Source: Thermohalobaculum sediminis
GTDB lineage: Bacteria > Pseudomonadota > Alphaproteobacteria > Rhodobacterales > Rhodobacteraceae
Assembly: GCF_023487995.1 (NCBI RefSeq)
Contig: NZ_JAMFKN010000003.1
Span: 248,001 to 312,000 of the forward strand
DNA length: 64,000 nucleotides
Direction: 5' to 3'
Below, one piece after another: positions 60,616-64,000 of this stretch. The notes under the pieces were generated by a model. That model saw only the letters and a program-made list of their open reading frames with translations. It was not told where the DNA came from and did not search any database. Each line of letters starts with the position of its first letter. Position 1 is the first letter of the stretch. A program made the position numbers and the translations under genes.

Positions 60616-60996
60616 ATGAGCTTCAAGACCCCTCGCGCGCGCGCCTCCGGCCTTGGCACGGCGCATTCGGGCACGCATCACTGGTGGGTGCAACGGCTCT
60701 CCTCGATTGCGCTGATCCCCCTCACCGTCCTGTTCGCGCTTCCCTTCGCCGGCGCGCTCGGGCAGGGGCACGAGGCGGTCGTGGCGCTCTACGCCAGTCC
60801 CTTCCACGCTCTGGTCGCGGTCCTGACGATCGCCGTCGCCTTCCAGCACCTGCACCAGGGCCTGCAGGTCGTCATCCAGGACTATGTGCATCACAAGGGC
60901 TGGCTCACCGCAGCGCTGACCGGCGCGTGGATGCTGAGCGGCGCGGCCGGCCTCGCCGGCGTGTTCGCCGTGCTCAAGATCGCCTTCGCGGGCTGA
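60616..60996 (+). CDS. sdhD: Succinate dehydrogenase membrane anchor subunit
   Basis: 126 aa, three helices. [20 protein letters not shown] at the start and [19 protein letters not shown] with the second haem/quinone His and Tyr/Asp residues identify SdhD of the alphaproteobacterial type. It lies 13 bp after sdhC with GGGAGAAGG as ribosome binding site. Confidence 0.95.
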   Translation: MSFKTPRARASGLGTAHSGTHHWWVQRLSSIALIPLTVLFALPFAGALGQGHEAVVALYASPFHALVAVLTIAVAFQHLHQGLQVVIQDYVHHKGWLTAALTGAWMLSGAAGLAGVFAVLKIAFAG

Positions 60997-61037
60997 CGGC
61001 TCGCCGCCAGCCGAAGCTGAGAGAGAGACGGACCACA

Positions 61038-62846
61038 ATGGCCGCATACACTTACGTCGATCACAAGTACGATGTCGTCGTCGTCGGCGCCGGGGGCGCG
61101 GGCCTGCGCGCGACGCTGGGCATGGCCGAGCAGGGGCTCAAGACCGCCTGCATCACCAAGGTCTTCCCCACCCGCTCGCACACCGTCGCGGCGCAGGGCG
61201 GCATCGCCGCCTCGCTGGCCAACATGGGCCCCGACAACTGGCAGTGGCACATGTACGACACCGTCAAGGGGTCGGACTGGCTGGGCGACTCGGACGCCAT
61301 GGAGTACCTGGCGCGCGAGGCGCCCAAGGCGGTCTACGAGCTCGAGCACTACGGCGTGCCCTTCTCGCGGACCGAAGACGGGCGGATCTACCAGCGCCCC
61401 TTCGGCGGCCACACCACCGAATTCGGCGAGGGCCCGCCGGTGCAGCGCACCTGCGCCGCCGCCGACCGCACCGGCCATGCCATCCTGCACACGCTCTACG
61501 GCCAGTCGCTCAAGCACAGCGCCGAGTTCTTCATCGAGTATTTCGCCACCGACCTCGTGATGTCCGAGGACGGCCGGTGCCAGGGGGTGATCGCCTGGAA
61601 GCTCGACGACGGCACCATCCACCGCTTCGCCGCCAAGATGGTGGTGCTGGCGACCGGCGGCTATGGGCGGGCCTATTTCTCGGCCACCTCGGCACATACA
61701 TGCACGGGCGACGGCAATGGCATGGTGGCGCGCGCGGGCCTGCCGCTTCAGGACATGGAGTTCGTGCAGTTCCACCCCACCGGAATATACGGCGCGGGCT
61801 GCCTGATCACCGAGGGCGCGCGCGGCGAGGGCGGGTATCTCACGAACTCGAAGGGCGAGCGCTTCATGGAGCGTTACGCCCCCACCTACAAGGACCTCGC
61901 GTCGCGCGACGTGGTCTCGCGCTGCATGACCATCGAAATCCGCGAGGGCCGCGGCGTGGGCCGTGACGGCGACCACATCCACCTGCACCTCAACCACCTG
62001 CCGCCCGAGGTGCTGAAGTCGCGCCTGCCCGGCATCTCGGAATCGGCTCGAATCTTCGCGGGCGTCGACGTGACCAAGGAACCGATCCCGGTCCTGCCGA
62101 CGGTCCACTACAACATGGGCGGCATCCCCACGAACTACTGGGGCGAGGTGCTGAACCCCACGGCCGACAGCCCCGACGCCGTGGCCCCCGGCCTGATGGC
62201 GGTGGGCGAGGCCGGATGCGCCTCGGTCCATGGCGCGAACCGGCTGGGCTCGAACTCGCTCATCGACCTCGTCGTATTCGGCCGCGCCGCCGCGATCCGC
62301 GCGGGACAGGTGGTCGACCGCGCCGCGGCCATCCCCGACCTGAACCCTGCTTCCGTCGAGCGGGCGATGGAGCGCTTCGATGGGCTTCGCCACGCCAAGG
62401 GTCAGGCGCCTACGGCCGAGCTGCGGCTCAAGCTCCAGAAGGCGATGCAGGAGGACGCCGCCGTCTTCCGCACCGCCGAGACGCTGCAGCAGGGCTGCCA
62501 GCGCGTCTCGGCAGTCAATGCGCAGGCCGCCGACATCCGCGTGACGGACCGCTCGCTGATCTGGAACTCGGACCTGATGGAGACTCTCGAGCTCACCAAC
62601 CTGCTGCCCTGCGCGCTGGCGACCGTCTACTCGGCCGAGGCCCGCAAGGAGAGCCGCGGCGCCCATGCCCGCGAGGACTTCACCGCGCGCGACGACACGA
62701 ACTGGCGCAAGCACACGCTTGCCACGGTGTCCGACGCGGGCGAGGTGGCGCTCGACTACCGGGCCGTCCATGTCGACCCCCTGACGCCCGAGGATCGGGG
62801 CGGCATCCCGCTCAAGAAGATCGCGCCCAAGGCGCGCGTCTACTGA
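61038..62846 (+). CDS. sdhA: Succinate dehydrogenase flavoprotein subunit
   Basis: 602 aa from the ATG at 61038. FAD motif [17 protein letters not shown]; the FAD-linking His in [19 protein letters not shown]; the active-site region [20 protein letters not shown] and [17 protein letters not shown]. It oxidises succinate to fumarate and passes electrons to SdhB. The open frame upstream overlaps sdhD and is a shadow. Confidence 0.98.
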   Translation: MAAYTYVDHKYDVVVVGAGGAGLRATLGMAEQGLKTACITKVFPTRSHTVAAQGGIAASLANMGPDNWQWHMYDTVKGSDWLGDSDAMEYLAREAPKAVYELEHYGVPFSRTEDGRIYQRPFGGHTTEFGEGPPVQRTCAAADRTGHAILHTLYGQSLKHSAEFFIEYFATDLVMSEDGRCQGVIAWKLDDGTIHRFAAKMVVLATGGYGRAYFSATSAHTCTGDGNGMVARAGLPLQDMEFVQFHPTGIYGAGCLITEGARGEGGYLTNSKGERFMERYAPTYKDLASRDVVSRCMTIEIREGRGVGRDGDHIHLHLNHLPPEVLKSRLPGISESARIFAGVDVTKEPIPVLPTVHYNMGGIPTNYWGEVLNPTADSPDAVAPGLMAVGEAGCASVHGANRLGSNSLIDLVVFGRAAAIRAGQVVDRAAAIPDLNPASVERAMERFDGLRHAKGQAPTAELRLKLQKAMQEDAAVFRTAETLQQGCQRVSAVNAQAADIRVTDRSLIWNSDLMETLELTNLLPCALATVYSAEARKESRGAHAREDFTARDDTNWRKHTLATVSDAGEVALDYRAVHVDPLTPEDRGGIPLKKIAPKARVY

Positions 62847-62867
62847 GGCGATGGGCGGGCGTCGGAC

Positions 62868-63641
62868 ATGGTTGGCGATGGGGCGGGGGCGATGAGCCTC
62901 GTGGCGCCCGTCGTGTCCGCGCCCGGACAGCGCTCGCCTGACGAGATCGCGGCGCTGCACCGCCATCGGGTCGACAAGGCGATCGCCTGGTTCCGCGAGG
63001 CGGCCGAGGGCCGCACGCCGCGGCTCTGCCCGATCTGCGGCTATCGCGGCGTCTTCTCGCCGGTGCGCTTCAAGGTGGAAACCTGGTGCCCGTCCTGCGA
63101 CTCGCGCCCGCGCCACCGGCTGCTGAAACTTTGGATGGAGCGCGAGATGCGCCTCGCGCCCGGCGCCGAGGTGATCCATTTCGCCGCCGAGCCCTGGGTG
63201 CGCGGCTGGCTCGAGGCCAGGGGCGCGCGCTACCGCACGGCCGATATCAACGACCGCTTCGAGCTGCGGCTCGACATCACCGCGATGGACCTGCCCGACG
63301 CCTCGGCCGACATGGTCATTGCGAACCATGTGCTCGAACATGTCGACGACGCAGCGGCGCTGGCCGAGATCGCCCGCGTCCTGCGCCCCGGCGGTCAGGC
63401 CGTGCTCACGGTGCCGATGATCGAGGGCTGGGAGGCGACCTACGAGGCGCCGGACCTCGACGAGCCGCAGCGCCGCCTGCGCTATGGCGACCCCGACCAC
63501 CGCCGATTCTACGGCCGCGACATCCGCGAGCGCATCCGCCGGGCGGGCCTCGCGCTCGCGGAATTCGCCGCGGTCGAGCCCGACGTCTCGGCCCATGCCC
63601 TGCAACGGGGTGAACGCATCTTCATCGGAACCAGGCTCTGA
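62868..63641 (+). CDS. Zinc-ribbon class I SAM-dependent methyltransferase inside the sdh operon
   Basis: 257 aa (ATG 62892 is an alternative start). An N-terminal zinc ribbon with C54-x2-C57 and C74-x2-C77 (LCPICGYRG, WCPSCD) is followed by a Methyltransf_11-like Rossmann domain (about 100-185) with the motif IANHVLEHVDD and VLRPGG. It sits between sdhA (21 bp) and sdhB (33 bp) in the same direction, so it should be cotranscribed. Substrate unknown. Similar SAM enzymes with a Cys ribbon modify sugars, lipids or proteins. Confidence 0.88.
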   Translation: MVGDGAGAMSLVAPVVSAPGQRSPDEIAALHRHRVDKAIAWFREAAEGRTPRLCPICGYRGVFSPVRFKVETWCPSCDSRPRHRLLKLWMEREMRLAPGAEVIHFAAEPWVRGWLEARGARYRTADINDRFELRLDITAMDLPDASADMVIANHVLEHVDDAAALAEIARVLRPGGQAVLTVPMIEGWEATYEAPDLDEPQRRLRYGDPDHRRFYGRDIRERIRRAGLALAEFAAVEPDVSAHALQRGERIFIGTRL

Positions 63642-63674
63642 CGCCGCCTCGCGGCCAACGGAGAAGAGGACGAC

Positions 63675-64000
63675 ATGGTTGAACTCGCGCTGCCGAAGAA
63701 CTCGCGCATCACGGTCGGCAAGACCTGGCCCAAGCCGCAGGGGGCGAAGAACGTCCGCGCCTTCCGCATCTACCGCTGGGACCCGGACACGGGCGAGAAT
63801 CCGCGGGTCGACACCTATTATCTCGACCTCGACGACTGCGGGCCGATGGTTCTCGACGCGATCATCAAGATCAAGAACGAGATCGACCCGACCCTTACCT
63901 TCCGTCGCTCGTGCCGCGAGGGCATCTGTGGCTCGTGCGCCATGAACATCGACGGCATCAACACGCTGGCCTGCACCTACGGCATCGACGAGGTGAAAGG
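63675..64000 (+). CDS. sdhB: Succinate dehydrogenase iron-sulfur subunit, 3' end missing
   Basis: The first about 108 residues are present; the gene runs off the window. [20 protein letters not shown] with [20 protein letters not shown] is the SdhB N-terminus, and [15 protein letters not shown] with the following LACTYG supplies the [2Fe-2S] cluster cysteines. The SD is AGAGGA. The [3Fe-4S] and [4Fe-4S] domain lies beyond the edge. Confidence 0.96.
   Translation, partial: MVELALPKNSRITVGKTWPKPQGAKNVRAFRIYRWDPDTGENPRVDTYYLDLDDCGPMVLDAIIKIKNEIDPTLTFRRSCREGICGSCAMNIDGINTLACTYGIDEVK

Overview
The window is 64 kb of G+C-rich DNA (about 70% by eye) with tightly packed, mostly house-keeping genes. 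Gene content and order point to an alphaproteobacterium of the order Rhodobacterales (Rhodobacter/Paracoccus-like). The evidence is a TCA cluster sdhCDAB / mch / mcl2 / mdh / sucCD / sucAB / lpd, an F1-only ATP synthase operon atpHAGDC, the neighbourhood histone-deacetylase-like / xseB / dxs / tlyA / rlmD-like, and the run rsfS / rlmH / gpmI / envC / ctpA / rppH. No rRNA, tRNA, CRISPR array, prophage or insertion sequence was recognised. Both ends cut genes: a peptide ABC permease on the left and sdhB on the right.

Layout. 1-2.4 kb (+): end of an Opp/Dpp-type peptide transporter (permease and two ATPases). 2.6-11.9 kb (-): RNA m5U methyltransferase, TlyA, an Mrr-type restriction endonuclease of lower G+C wedged in front of tlyA, dxs, xseB, an HDAC-like amidohydrolase, a peptidoglycan-binding lipoprotein and a cytosolic hybrid histidine kinase. 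12.0-14.3 kb: a MarR/OmpR regulator pair divergent from ilvE. 14.6-18.8 kb: a membrane-anchored patatin-like protein, a D-2-hydroxyacid dehydrogenase and a GNAT acetyltransferase. 19.1-25.3 kb (+): rsfS, rlmH, a 2-hydroxychromene-2-carboxylate isomerase-like protein, gpmI, envC-like, ctpA, rppH. 25.3-30.9 kb (-): a lipoprotein and atpHAGDC. 31.2-36.5 kb: DUF1203 protein and priA (-), divergent from a transaldolase-like gene, DUF484 and xerC (+). 36.6-40.9 kb (+): an AttEFGH-like ABC exporter with a Tat-exported lipocalin-like partner. 40.9-52.7 kb (-): FMN reductase, lpd, a membrane protein, sucB, sucA, sucD, sucC, a 69-aa ORF, mdh and a VOC protein. 52.9-55.7 kb (+): malyl-CoA thioesterase/lyase, NnrU-like, DUF1737 and mesaconyl-CoA hydratase genes. 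55.7-58.5 kb (-): a polar amino acid transporter without its ATPase. 58.8-64 kb (+): an MscS-type channel and sdhCDA-(methyltransferase)-sdhB.

How it fits together. The right-hand half is central carbon metabolism. It carries five TCA enzymes or complexes (2-oxoglutarate dehydrogenase, its E3, succinyl-CoA synthetase, succinate dehydrogenase, malate dehydrogenase) and two ethylmalonyl-CoA pathway enzymes that feed malate and glyoxylate into the cycle. TGC-repeat elements resembling sites of the polyhydroxybutyrate regulator PhaR occur upstream of sucC and of a small ORF beside it. A related element lies upstream of the distant GNAT gene. That GNAT gene and the small ORF also share an unusual, about 85-nt conserved leader. 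This leader is the strongest unexplained signal in the window. The second is the isolated Mrr gene whose stop codon overlaps the tlyA start codon.
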